Origin: Bacteroidales bacterium
GTDB lineage: Bacteria; Bacteroidota; Bacteroidia; Bacteroidales; UBA932
Assembly (NCBI GenBank): GCA_016281015.1
Contig: JAEEHS010000065.1
Span: 1 to 64,000, forward strand
Reading direction: 5' to 3'
DNA length: 64,000 nucleotides
The notes under the pieces are model-generated. The model did no database searches. It saw only the letters and a program-made list of their open reading frames with translations, and had not been told where the DNA came from. Positions 41,774 to 50,208 of this stretch are shown piece after piece; position 1 is the first letter of the stretch, and the number at the start of each line of letters is the position of its first letter. Position numbers and translations under genes: made by a program.

Positions 41774-42967
41774 TTAAATCCCGGAACGGGTCAGATGGCG
41801 CTCGACGCGGGCGACCATTTCCGGCCCTGCCGCCTTCAGGAACTCCATGCCTTTGGGCGACAGAAGGTACTTCTGCCGGGGGTGACGGGGGGCTGCAGGG
41901 TACAGCTGGGCCACGATTCCGCGCTGAAGGGCCGGCGTCAGGTACAATTTCAGGAAATTATCGCGTCCTTTCAGCTTCAATTTGTCCATTATCTCCTTTA
42001 CGGACAGAAAATCTTCGCCGATTGCGACGGCGAGGAAGAGAAGATTGGGATTTTCAGCCTCGTTTTCTCGGATTTCGCTTGTCCGTTGCTTATCGCTTTC
42101 CTTACTTTTTCTTGCCGTGTTCTTTACTTGTACTTGTCCTGTTGTTGTCTTATTGTTGGCCTTTGGTTGTACACTCCATTCGGCTGCCGGACGGACATGG
42201 ACGTATCGATTCCGAAGATCCCACTGTTCTGAGAGCAGCATATTTCTGAAAAAGCGCTCCAGATAAATGGGTTCGTAATCGATTTTCTTCACTAAATCCC
42301 GGTAATTCGCCCTTACAAGGGCATTGTGGAAGTACCAGGAATCATTTACGAATGTATCAATTTTGATATTGATACCCAGATGGCGGAGGTACAGAAGGGT
42401 AAACACGGCCGTAAAGCGGGTGTTTCCGTCGCCGCCGAAGGGGCAGATGTGCCAGAGCTCCGCGACAAAGGAGGAAAGCTGGGTAATCAGCTTGTCTGAG
42501 GATGCCTTTTCGTAGGCGAAGTCCTTTTCCCGGGCGATGCTGTCTTCCAAGGCCCCTTGCAGGGCTTCCAGCCTCGTAAAACTGATGGAATCGCCCCCGA
42601 GTACCCATTCCCTTTTATACTCTTCGTAATCCCTTAAAACGCCTGCATTTTCGTAGACGCCGTCAAAGATCCGGTGATGGAGTGCGATGAGGCCTTCCGT
42701 ACTGAAATGAAGGGTATCCGAGAGGAGGATTTTTACGGTGTTGACCGCAACCTTGTCTGCTTCTTCCCTTTCGGGATCGGCGAAGATCCGCTCCCGCAGC
42801 TCTTCGAGTGTCAGCTGGCCGCTGACGTGCTTTTTCGACGCTTCCCGGAGGGAATCCGACACGCTGAGACCGTCCGCCGCCTGGAGCCCGATGGCGCTTT
42901 GCCAGGCCGCAGCTTTTTCGCTGCGGCCTGGCTCGCCTGTGGGGGTATGATCAGCGGGATTACGCAT
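41774..42967 (-). CDS. Fic/DOC family protein with Cys in place of the catalytic His
   Basis: A 397-residue protein. The N-terminal WQSAIGLQAADGLSVSDSL and ENAGVLRDYEE are typical of the larger Fic family that reads HPFxEGNTR at the active site. Here the motif is HICPFGGDGNTR (residues 173-184): the catalytic position holds Cys175 and the loop has one extra residue, while Pro, Phe, Asn182 and Arg184 are kept. The usual nucleophile-activating His is therefore absent. Residues 300-397 hold a winged-helix-like tail (SVKEIMDKLKLKGRDNFLKL). ATG 42967 overlaps the stop of the DUF4906-like gene (TAATG), so it is coupled to fimbrial locus 2. A frame-preserving sequencing error is possible. Confidence 0.82.
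   Translation of the reverse strand: MRNPADHTPTGEPGRSEKAAAWQSAIGLQAADGLSVSDSLREASKKHVSGQLTLEELRERIFADPEREEADKVAVNTVKILLSDTLHFSTEGLIALHHRIFDGVYENAGVLRDYEEYKREWVLGGDSISFTRLEALQGALEDSIAREKDFAYEKASSDKLITQLSSFVAELWHICPFGGDGNTRFTAVFTLLYLRHLGINIKIDTFVNDSWYFHNALVRANYRDLVKKIDYEPIYLERFFRNMLLSEQWDLRNRYVHVRPAAEWSVQPKANNKTTTGQVQVKNTARKSKESDKQRTSEIRENEAENPNLLFLAVAIGEDFLSVKEIMDKLKLKGRDNFLKLYLTPALQRGIVAQLYPAAPRHPRQKYLLSPKGMEFLKAAGPEMVARVERHLTRSGI
42901..42932. repeat. 13-bp perfect inverted repeat inside the fic start region
   Basis: GCCAGGCCGCAGC (42901-42913), loop TTTTTC, GCTGCGGCCTGGC (42920-42932). It lies 35-67 bases into the fic coding sequence (codons for SEKAAAWQ). The longest perfect stem I saw in the window; no T run follows in either direction. 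Confidence 0.85.
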
Positions 42968-45900
42968 TATTCGTAATACTCGTATTGGATGCTCAGGCTT
43001 GCGACTCTGTTGCGGTTGCTGTACTGGGTGCTGTTGGAACAAGCCATGGTAATCTCCACCGATGAAGCGGAGCCTGTCCAGCGGGTCTTGCTGTTGGAGG
43101 TTCCGGCAGGGCTGTACGTTACGCTCTGGCTGTTGAAACCGCTGCGGTAATTGATGGTAATGCCGGTAATCGTACGGGTAGTGCTGCTGACGGTGATGAT
43201 ACCGTCGTTATATGAATAACCAGTCCACCGGCTGCCGCTCCGGCTTCCCATTTCCTTGTATCCGTTGTTGGTGTTATTATTGCTGGTCGCATTTTCAAAG
43301 TCAACGGAGATGCCGCTATCGCTATACGAATTGCTGTTCGTATTGACATTGAACGTGGACGTACCGGTTCTCTTGACCATGTACCGTCCGCTGGCGCTGT
43401 TGGCGGCATAGAGGGTCGGATTGTCCGTCAGGTTGGAGGTATTGAGCGAAATGCCGTAGGCCCCGCTGGTGTTGTTTTCCGCGAGGACGAAAGTCAGGTC
43501 AATATAGCGCTTGTCGGGATCGACGGTGGTCTGCGGGTTACCGAGGATGACCAGATAGGTGTCATCTCCCGACGCGGGCGCGAGCTCTCCATCGACCAGG
43601 CTTCCGGTATTCGGATCCGATTTCGGGTCCAGACCGGTCAGCGCAATGGTGAAGGCATAGGGAAGAACCCGGTAACTGTCGGAGAGGCAGTTCGGGTAGT
43701 TTGCAGGATCCCACCAGTAGCTTGTTCCGTTGTGGGCGGCATCCAGGGTACAGGTGAAATGGATGTCCGTGCCGCTTTGGGTGAATTGAAGGGCAGAGAA
43801 CTGCCGCTGGTAGTAGTTGTCGAAGTTGTCGTGGGCGTCGGCGTTGTCCTCGAAATAGGGATTGTGGACATAGACCTCGCTGGCATTGTTGGCCTTTGTG
43901 GTCTTGAAGCGGCAGTCGAAATATTTCCAATGAAGGTTGCCTTCCGTTACCGTTCCGAGGGCCTCGTAAGCTTCCCAGGTCAGCTCCTTGATGAAGTAGT
44001 AGGCCGGCCCCGAAGCACCCGGGACAATGGTCTCGCCCGAGGTGACGGGGAGAACGTCTCCGTTCGGGGTCAGGCTGTGGGCTGCCGGTTCGATCTGGAA
44101 CTGGAGCGGGAAGATGGAACGGGACAGGTCGTCCGGGACGCGGATCCGGAGGGTCTCCTCCTGCTGGGACGCAGCCATCACGTATTTCTGCTGGCAGTTG
44201 ACTTTCATCTTCCGTCGCGGGGAGAGCTTGATGATGACATCCCGGAAGATAGGCTTGTTCTCATAGGTCCCGATGACGCGGATGGTCTGGGTACGGGCCT
44301 GCGTGAAAAAGCCGTCACTGTCCATCAGCCCGTCCGAAGCGGTCCCGACGGTCGTGTACTTGACCTTGCCCCATTTGTCCACGCTGTCGTCTGCAATCTG
44401 GGCTGCTGTGGCCGCCACCCAGGCGTTGCCGCTCCGGACATAGGGAATGACCGCGCCTTGGGCCGTGGTGTCAATCCAGACCTTGTAATCGCCGCCGTCG
44501 ATCAGGAAGGCGTTGGAGCCGTTTGCGGCCGATGCCGCGACCGGGGTGAAGGCGCCGTTTGATTCGTCCTTGCTGCCAATCTGCAGCGATACCAGATCCA
44601 GCCGCTCCTTGTTGGCGTATTCCCCTTCATTGGTAGCGATGTAGCGGAACATCACCTCGTAGGTGCCCGGCTTGACGTACATCATTTCGGTGTAGGAGGT
44701 ACCGATGGAGGAGACACCGTTGGAAATCTCGGTCACGTGCTGGGTGTTGATATCACCATAGACGGTAGCCGATGAGGCCCCGGCGGCTGCGCTGAGCGAC
44801 GACTCGCCGCTACCCGCCTCGATCTTGAGGAGCTTGATGGTGTAGGTGTTGTTGCGAAGGATCGGGATGTATTCGCCCTGGTCGTTGACAATGTCGAGGG
44901 CGTAGTACTTGTAGGCTTCCCCAGCCTTTTGGGCGTAGATGATGATACGGGTTGCGGGCTGTTCGCGTTTCGGCAGTTCCCGTTCGTAGACGTAGAGCGG
45001 TGTTTCTGCGGTCCAGGGGGTCATTTCTTCCAGGGTCGGGAGATTCGTATCCTTTGAAGGATTATTGGAATCCGGATAGGTCCCGAAGACCAGGTTGGCC
45101 GGCGTGTGGCCGGAATAGAAGTAGGGCTCGCTGGAGAGGGCTACCGGTTTTTGCTCTGTCGGGACGAGGGGATAGTCCTGGTAGTTGATAAAGAAACTCT
45201 CCAGGTAGGTTCTTCCCGGGAAGGTGTCCGGATTCGGAACATAGACGCCGGTGGAATCCGAGATATAGGGGTCCATCAGAATCGGTGCGATCGGCCCTTC
45301 TGCCGGGGCGTAGGCCAGGGCGAATTTGGAGATGGTCACGTCCTTGACGCCGCTGTCGTTGGTCGCGAGGTTCGACAGGTAAATCCTTGCGAAGTTCCTG
45401 ACCAGCACGATCGGGTCCGGGAACTGTGCAAGGGTCTCGGGCGTCGGAAGGTAGTTGCCCTGCTGGTCGGTCGCGTAGATTTCCGTCACGCCGTCGGTAT
45501 CCAGGGTGACCTGGGCCTTGATGCCCTTCGGAAGGATCACTTTCTGCCAGTAACCGTCGTTGTGGGGGTCGGTAATCTGGGAGCGGATCTTCGACAGGAC
45601 GATTTCTTCCAGGTCCTGGGCGCTGATACCGGTAATCGGCGGGGCGCTCTTGAACTGCTCCGGGCAGTTTCCGATAAAGTGGAGCCTGAGGCGGCTCTCC
45701 GACATGGTCAGGGCGACGGTCAGGTCGTACTTGGTGGCGGCGGTCCCGTCGTAATGGACCTCGGTGACAGAATTGATCGTCGCCGGGACCCACTCGTTGA
45801 AAAAGCCGCTGGCGCTGAAGACGGCGACGTAGATGTTGTCGATGTCCGGATCCCCGTCGATGTCGGCCTTGGTTTTTACGCTGCCGGGAAGGACCACGCT

Positions 45901-46029
45901 GAAATCCAGAAGAACCTTTCCGCTGGCATCCTCCGGCGTCACCGGCTGGGAGGAGGGAAGGTTTTCCTTCTCCACGCAGGCGGCGGCAAGGAGTGCGGCG
46001 AGGGTGATATACAGTAATCTTTTCATCAT
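42967..46029 (-). CDS. DUF4906-like fimbrial lipoprotein, 1020 aa
   Basis: Signal peptide MMKRLLYITLAALLAAACVE (lipobox AAAC). Residues to about 700 match the core of the 8837 gene (VKTKADIDGDPDIDNIYVAV, GYWQKVILPKGIKAQ, LPTPETLAQFPDPIVLVRNF, TPLYVYERELPKREQPATRI, then the RSIFPLQFQIE and SEVYVHNPYF region). It lacks the Ig/BACON modules. The C-terminal 130 residues (from about 890) form a Ser/Asn-rich beta domain ending SLSIQYEYYE, comparable in plan to the last domain of the 8837 protein. Probably a tip adhesin. ATG 46029 overlaps the upstream stop (ATGA); the next codon 46026 is also ATG. Confidence 0.8.
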   Translation of the reverse strand: MMKRLLYITLAALLAAACVEKENLPSSQPVTPEDASGKVLLDFSVVLPGSVKTKADIDGDPDIDNIYVAVFSASGFFNEWVPATINSVTEVHYDGTAATKYDLTVALTMSESRLRLHFIGNCPEQFKSAPPITGISAQDLEEIVLSKIRSQITDPHNDGYWQKVILPKGIKAQVTLDTDGVTEIYATDQQGNYLPTPETLAQFPDPIVLVRNFARIYLSNLATNDSGVKDVTISKFALAYAPAEGPIAPILMDPYISDSTGVYVPNPDTFPGRTYLESFFINYQDYPLVPTEQKPVALSSEPYFYSGHTPANLVFGTYPDSNNPSKDTNLPTLEEMTPWTAETPLYVYERELPKREQPATRIIIYAQKAGEAYKYYALDIVNDQGEYIPILRNNTYTIKLLKIEAGSGESSLSAAAGASSATVYGDINTQHVTEISNGVSSIGTSYTEMMYVKPGTYEVMFRYIATNEGEYANKERLDLVSLQIGSKDESNGAFTPVAASAANGSNAFLIDGGDYKVWIDTTAQGAVIPYVRSGNAWVAATAAQIADDSVDKWGKVKYTTVGTASDGLMDSDGFFTQARTQTIRVIGTYENKPIFRDVIIKLSPRRKMKVNCQQKYVMAASQQEETLRIRVPDDLSRSIFPLQFQIEPAAHSLTPNGDVLPVTSGETIVPGASGPAYYFIKELTWEAYEALGTVTEGNLHWKYFDCRFKTTKANNASEVYVHNPYFEDNADAHDNFDNYYQRQFSALQFTQSGTDIHFTCTLDAAHNGTSYWWDPANYPNCLSDSYRVLPYAFTIALTGLDPKSDPNTGSLVDGELAPASGDDTYLVILGNPQTTVDPDKRYIDLTFVLAENNTSGAYGISLNTSNLTDNPTLYAANSASGRYMVKRTGTSTFNVNTNSNSYSDSGISVDFENATSNNNTNNGYKEMGSRSGSRWTGYSYNDGIITVSSTTRTITGITINYRSGFNSQSVTYSPAGTSNSKTRWTGSASSVEITMACSNSTQYSNRNRVASLSIQYEYYE

Positions 46030-48635
46030 TCGGGAGAGGTTACGGCGTTGCGGGGGATGTCTCCCCAGGTGAAGGTGCCAAGGTTTGTATCGGCGAGCCG
46101 GGCTTTGCTGCTGGCTCCCCAGTACCAGTCGTCATAGACGCAGCGGACATACTGCGTGGCGGTGTTGGTCGTCGGATTGGTAATCTGTGTATAGCTGGGT
46201 GTCCGACCCTGCTGGACCGTCATATAACCGCTGTTGCAGAAATAGTTGGTCGAACCGGAGTCGCTTCCCAGCAGGAGCTCAATCTTGTTGTCCGAGTTCA
46301 ACTGGGCGATGTACTCGATTTCCGCCTTGGTGGGAAGGCGCCAGCGTCCGGCCGGATAGCCGTCCTCCTGGTAGGAGGCGCAGCGGCGCTGGGCATTGGC
46401 GAAAGTCACGGGCAGCGTGGCACCGAAGGAGGAGGCGATCCTTAGTTTCGGGGCAATGAAATTGTTGTAGGCGGCATCCGTACTGGCCGGATAATAATAG
46501 GTGATGCGCCGGGGAGTGGTGCCATGCCAGGAGGTCCTGGACTGGCTCCAGCTCTGGCCCAGATTGTCGATTTCGGTCGTCCGGGGATCTCCCAGCATGT
46601 AAGAAGCGATATTGCCATTGGTCGGCAGGACGGAGGTCTCGATCACATACATGCTGGCTGCCTTGTTGTTGCTGTTCGCGAGACCGGAAGGAGCAGAGCC
46701 CAGGTAATAATCCCAGTTGTCGTTCATGTCGCTGCTAGATGTCCAAGTGCCGTCGTTGCAAGTATAGGTATAGCCACCCCATGACCAGGATCTTGTATAG
46801 TTCGTTCCATTATTCTGTGCCCCGTTCACAAACGCATAGCCATAGTGCGCCGTACCGTTTGTAGATTGGTCAGTGTTCGGCTCGGGCTTGATGATGATGG
46901 CGGGGCGCTGCTCGATGGTGATATCCTCGTAGTACTTGTTCTGGTTGTCTTCGGAGTCGGTCTCGTGGCGGATGCGAAGGCGGAGGGTCCAGGGGGCGAC
47001 ATCATAGTTGTTGGAGCTCATGTCCCGGTTCAACTGGTGGGTGATGATGACCTTGTCACGCCCGTCCGCGCGCACGTACCAATTGTAATTGTTTGCGGGC
47101 AGCGGGGTCGGGGGCGCCGCGGAGGTAAAGCTGGACGTGGTCACCTGGACGGTAGACTGCGAATAATCCGGATGGGCCGCCCGGAGGCTTCCCGTCGAGC
47201 CGAGAAGGGTCGTCGTGAAGGGATTGTAGATCCGGGGGCTCTGGCCGACGTAATTGGCATCGTTACTGGTTTCCGTGGCCGTGAAGGCGCCGTTTTTGAC
47301 CGAGAAGCCGATGACTTCCACATTGTGGCTGGAGGTAATCGGAATCGTCACCTCGTCGGTATTGTACATGATGTACTCCTTCGTCGGGATGGTCAGGTAG
47401 CGCGAAGCGATGATGGTGGCCGGGATAACGGACTGGTCGCCGGTCTGGGCTTCGGTCTGGTCCCGCTCACCGGACCAGTCGGCGATGGCGTATTTTACCG
47501 TGATGGGCGGCGGAACGGGCTCCTCGCCGCCGAGGGCCTGGACATCGATGGAAATCTTGTACCAGTTGTTCCGCTCCATGGTGGTCCCGAAGAAAGGAAT
47601 CTTGTAGTAGTAGTATTTCGTGCGGCGGCCGTTGTTCCAGGGAATGATGAGCTTGAGGTAGGGCTCGTTCGAGGCGCCGGGATCCCATTGGGAGGGATAG
47701 GTGTAGAAGGGGATTTCCTGGTCCAGAATCTGGTCGTTGTTATCTTTGGTGGCGGTGATGTAGAGGGGAACCTGCCGGGTGGAGCCATCCCGGGTCCGGG
47801 CGACTTTCTTTCCGCTGTCAATCAGGCTGAGGGCCCTGTATTCGTAGAGGAGGTGGGTGTCGTCCGTGAGGTCGTTGGTGTAGTTGACCGGCTTTTCATT
47901 GAGGGAGAGCAGGGGCAGCCGGCGGGGGGCGCCACTGAGGGCGGCCTCGCGCATGGCATAGACCATATAGACGGTCATACCGGTAGTGATGGGCTCCCAT
48001 AGGTTGTCGGTGGAGCCTTCGCTTTCGGCGGTGTCCGTGACCGTAAGTTCAAAACTGACCTTGACGGCGATGCGGTTCAGGTCCACATTGCCGCTCGCCG
48101 GGGTCACGGCGGTAGCGCTCTTCAGGAGGAGTTTCTGCGCGCCGGTCATGACGAATTTTTCCGGATTGCCGGTGGACCAGCGGGCGATGGGCAACAGCAG
48201 CGCGTCAATGTCTCCCCAGGTCTGGCAGCCATCATAGGAGCCGTCGTAATTGGCGACGACAAGCACATAACAGGGCGAATTTCCGACCGTACTGCCGAAA
48301 ATGGTCTTTACCTCGAGCAGGGTCGTCGGGATGGTCACACGGCCGTTATAAACGTCCGCCTGGATTTTGCGTTTACGGATGGGAGCGGTGGCCGTGCTGT
48401 CGGTAAAGAAAAACACGTCCACTTTCGATCCGAAGTCGTTTTCGTTGCGCTCGTCTTCTCCATGGGGCGGATTCGGGGTCTTCGTCTCGATGGACAGGCG
48501 GGAAGAAGAAAGGGTCAGGACGATTCCTTCCTCCGAAGCGGGATTGCGGGTAGGCTCCTCCCCCAACTGCTTGGTACAGGAGAGGGGGAGGGCCGCCGCG
48601 ACACACAACAAAAATATAGAATTACTAAGCTTCAT
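46026..48635 (-). CDS. Fimbrial minor-subunit-like lipoprotein with GRWRLPT domain
   Basis: An 869-residue lipoprotein (MKLSNSIFLLCVAAALPLSC). It is the locus 2 counterpart of the 12893 gene: fimbrillin-like first half (ETKTPNPPHG, SKVDVFFFTDS, VDLNRIAVKVSFELTV, SNEPYLKLIIPWNNGRRTKY), beta-rich middle, and a C-terminal domain with QRRCASYQEDGYPAGRWRLP, KAEIEYIAQLN and YVRCVYDDWYWG. ATG 48635 is preferred to the in-frame TTG at 48647. Likely part of the tip complex; the C-terminal domain may bind a ligand, which is inference. Confidence 0.8.
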   Translation of the reverse strand: MKLSNSIFLLCVAAALPLSCTKQLGEEPTRNPASEEGIVLTLSSSRLSIETKTPNPPHGEDERNENDFGSKVDVFFFTDSTATAPIRKRKIQADVYNGRVTIPTTLLEVKTIFGSTVGNSPCYVLVVANYDGSYDGCQTWGDIDALLLPIARWSTGNPEKFVMTGAQKLLLKSATAVTPASGNVDLNRIAVKVSFELTVTDTAESEGSTDNLWEPITTGMTVYMVYAMREAALSGAPRRLPLLSLNEKPVNYTNDLTDDTHLLYEYRALSLIDSGKKVARTRDGSTRQVPLYITATKDNNDQILDQEIPFYTYPSQWDPGASNEPYLKLIIPWNNGRRTKYYYYKIPFFGTTMERNNWYKISIDVQALGGEEPVPPPITVKYAIADWSGERDQTEAQTGDQSVIPATIIASRYLTIPTKEYIMYNTDEVTIPITSSHNVEVIGFSVKNGAFTATETSNDANYVGQSPRIYNPFTTTLLGSTGSLRAAHPDYSQSTVQVTTSSFTSAAPPTPLPANNYNWYVRADGRDKVIITHQLNRDMSSNNYDVAPWTLRLRIRHETDSEDNQNKYYEDITIEQRPAIIIKPEPNTDQSTNGTAHYGYAFVNGAQNNGTNYTRSWSWGGYTYTCNDGTWTSSSDMNDNWDYYLGSAPSGLANSNNKAASMYVIETSVLPTNGNIASYMLGDPRTTEIDNLGQSWSQSRTSWHGTTPRRITYYYPASTDAAYNNFIAPKLRIASSFGATLPVTFANAQRRCASYQEDGYPAGRWRLPTKAEIEYIAQLNSDNKIELLLGSDSGSTNYFCNSGYMTVQQGRTPSYTQITNPTTNTATQYVRCVYDDWYWGASSKARLADTNLGTFTWGDIPRNAVTSPE

Positions 48636-48647
48636 AGTCTTTCTCAA

Positions 48648-50150
48648 TTAGTTCGGGTTACGGACCAGTCGGAAATCTTTCCGGTTGAATTCGGAAATGG
48701 CATCATGCCAGTCGTTCCCGAAGTAAATGGACACATTGAAGTGCGCCGTCTGGACGGATGTCGGCGCGGCGACAGAGGGATTGGCGCGGATGGAGAACTC
48801 GACCAGGCCGTCGTGGTTTTCCACCAGGTCCCGGGTGATGTCGCCGGAATTGGGCTCGATGACGAAATACTGGGCCGCATCCATCGGGAAGATGGACACC
48901 TGCCAGCGTCCGATATAGGGCGAGGCGATGTAGAACCGGCCTTTGATGGTTTCCTGGGAGTTGAGCATGGTGATTTTCCGGTCTTCGTCCTTGGTGATGG
49001 TGGTTCCATCCTGATGGAAGAGCCAGAGGATGCCGTCATAGGGGGCATCCGACTTGGCGGCGATGGTCGTTTCCGAGAAGTCGATTTTCTGCTCAGAGTA
49101 GATCCAGTCGTTGACGCGGATATCGAGGTCGATGGCGCTGTTCTTGAACTGGAGAAGGAAACTGTACTTCTTGCCGGCTTCCAGGCCGGTGTCCCGCAGG
49201 TAGCTGCCTCCCACACGCACGTTTTTCAGCTCGATAACGGCCGTCTGGACATCGTCAGGGTCGTCCTGCAGGTAGAAGGTCACCAGGAGTTTCGCGCTCT
49301 GAATTTCCGAGGGGGTCTGGGGCCACATCAAGGTGTAATCGTTCCAGAGGGAGAAGGAACCGCCGGGGGCGGAATCGGTCTTCGCGGCGAGGGTCTTTTC
49401 GCTGAAGGAAGGGACGAAGTTGGCCTGGCCGGTGTTGGAATAGGACACGGTGCCGTTTGCGAAATCGATGGACGCCGACTTGGTGTTGTAGATAAAGGCG
49501 GATTGGACGCTCTGGACGACGTAGACGTTGTCGGAGGCGTTCTGGACCTCGATTTTCAAGGCGGAGAAAAGATGCTTGTACTGAAGGGGAACAGGGCTTG
49601 TTCCGGCCTCTGCGGCCTCGACTTCGCGCGTTTCGCTGTAGAGGAAGTCATACTGGCTTCCGCTCGGGGAGAGGGTGTAGGCGGGAAGGCTCAGTATGCG
49701 GGTGCTTTCGTCAAAGGAAGGGGTGCCGAAGCTGCCCTGGGTCGTCAGGCCGGAATCCCCGTCCTGGACCATCCAGCCGAAGAAAGTATGGGTGCCGGTC
49801 CGGGTCCAGCGGTAGCTGTTGCCGCTGGCATAGGTCCATGCGCCCGCCCCGCCGGGATAGGAAATCTCGTCGGAGAAGTATTTGAAGCTCTCCGATGCGG
49901 TATAGGTGTGCTCCTCGCTTCCGGGGACTTTGATGGTGCCCTCGAAGTTGGAAAGGTAGTCGTAGATGGTGGAGCGGGTGCCGTTATGGTCCATGGCCGC
50001 CGTGCCGTCGAGGATGGCCTTCGACGCCGGGGCTTCGGCCAGGACCTGGATCCGCTCCTGGGTGAAGGGATCGGGCCCGTCCGGGTTGTTGCGCTCGCAG
50101 GACAGGAGTCCTGTCAGGAGCAGCAGACTATATGGTAAGTGTCTTTTCAT
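48648..50150 (-). CDS. Fimbrillin family lipoprotein, 500 aa
   Basis: Lipoprotein signal MKRHLPYSLLLLTGLLSCER. Fimbrillin features: ASKAILDGTAAMD, HTFFGWMVQDGD, GSQYDFLYSETREVE, VPLQYKHLFSALKIEVQNAS, GLEAGKKYSFLLQFKNSAID and VNDWIYSEQ. About 120 further residues follow the first domain, as in the 15218 protein, its positional counterpart in locus 1. The 58-base gap upstream carries a strong hairpin (50174-50201), so expression may be lower than that of the shaft genes. Probable adaptor between shaft and tip. Start 50150 gives the signal peptide. Confidence 0.8.
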   Translation of the reverse strand: MKRHLPYSLLLLTGLLSCERNNPDGPDPFTQERIQVLAEAPASKAILDGTAAMDHNGTRSTIYDYLSNFEGTIKVPGSEEHTYTASESFKYFSDEISYPGGAGAWTYASGNSYRWTRTGTHTFFGWMVQDGDSGLTTQGSFGTPSFDESTRILSLPAYTLSPSGSQYDFLYSETREVEAAEAGTSPVPLQYKHLFSALKIEVQNASDNVYVVQSVQSAFIYNTKSASIDFANGTVSYSNTGQANFVPSFSEKTLAAKTDSAPGGSFSLWNDYTLMWPQTPSEIQSAKLLVTFYLQDDPDDVQTAVIELKNVRVGGSYLRDTGLEAGKKYSFLLQFKNSAIDLDIRVNDWIYSEQKIDFSETTIAAKSDAPYDGILWLFHQDGTTITKDEDRKITMLNSQETIKGRFYIASPYIGRWQVSIFPMDAAQYFVIEPNSGDITRDLVENHDGLVEFSIRANPSVAAPTSVQTAHFNVSIYFGNDWHDAISEFNRKDFRLVRNPN

Positions 50151-50173
50151 TGCACTTTTTGTTTTCCTTGGCA

Positions 50174-50201
50174 CTCCGGAAGGGTATCACCCCCGCCGGA
50201 G
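50174..50201 (-). promoter_or_regulatory. Intra-operon hairpin between fimbrillin genes
   Basis: CTCCGG (50174-50179) pairs with CCGGAG (50196-50201), enclosing GGGT (50182-50185) and ACCC (50189-50192). Followed in transcript direction by TGCCAAGGAAAACAAAAA, nearly the same tail as after the hairpin at 54724-54747. Confidence 0.6.
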
Positions 50202-50208
50202 CGAAATG

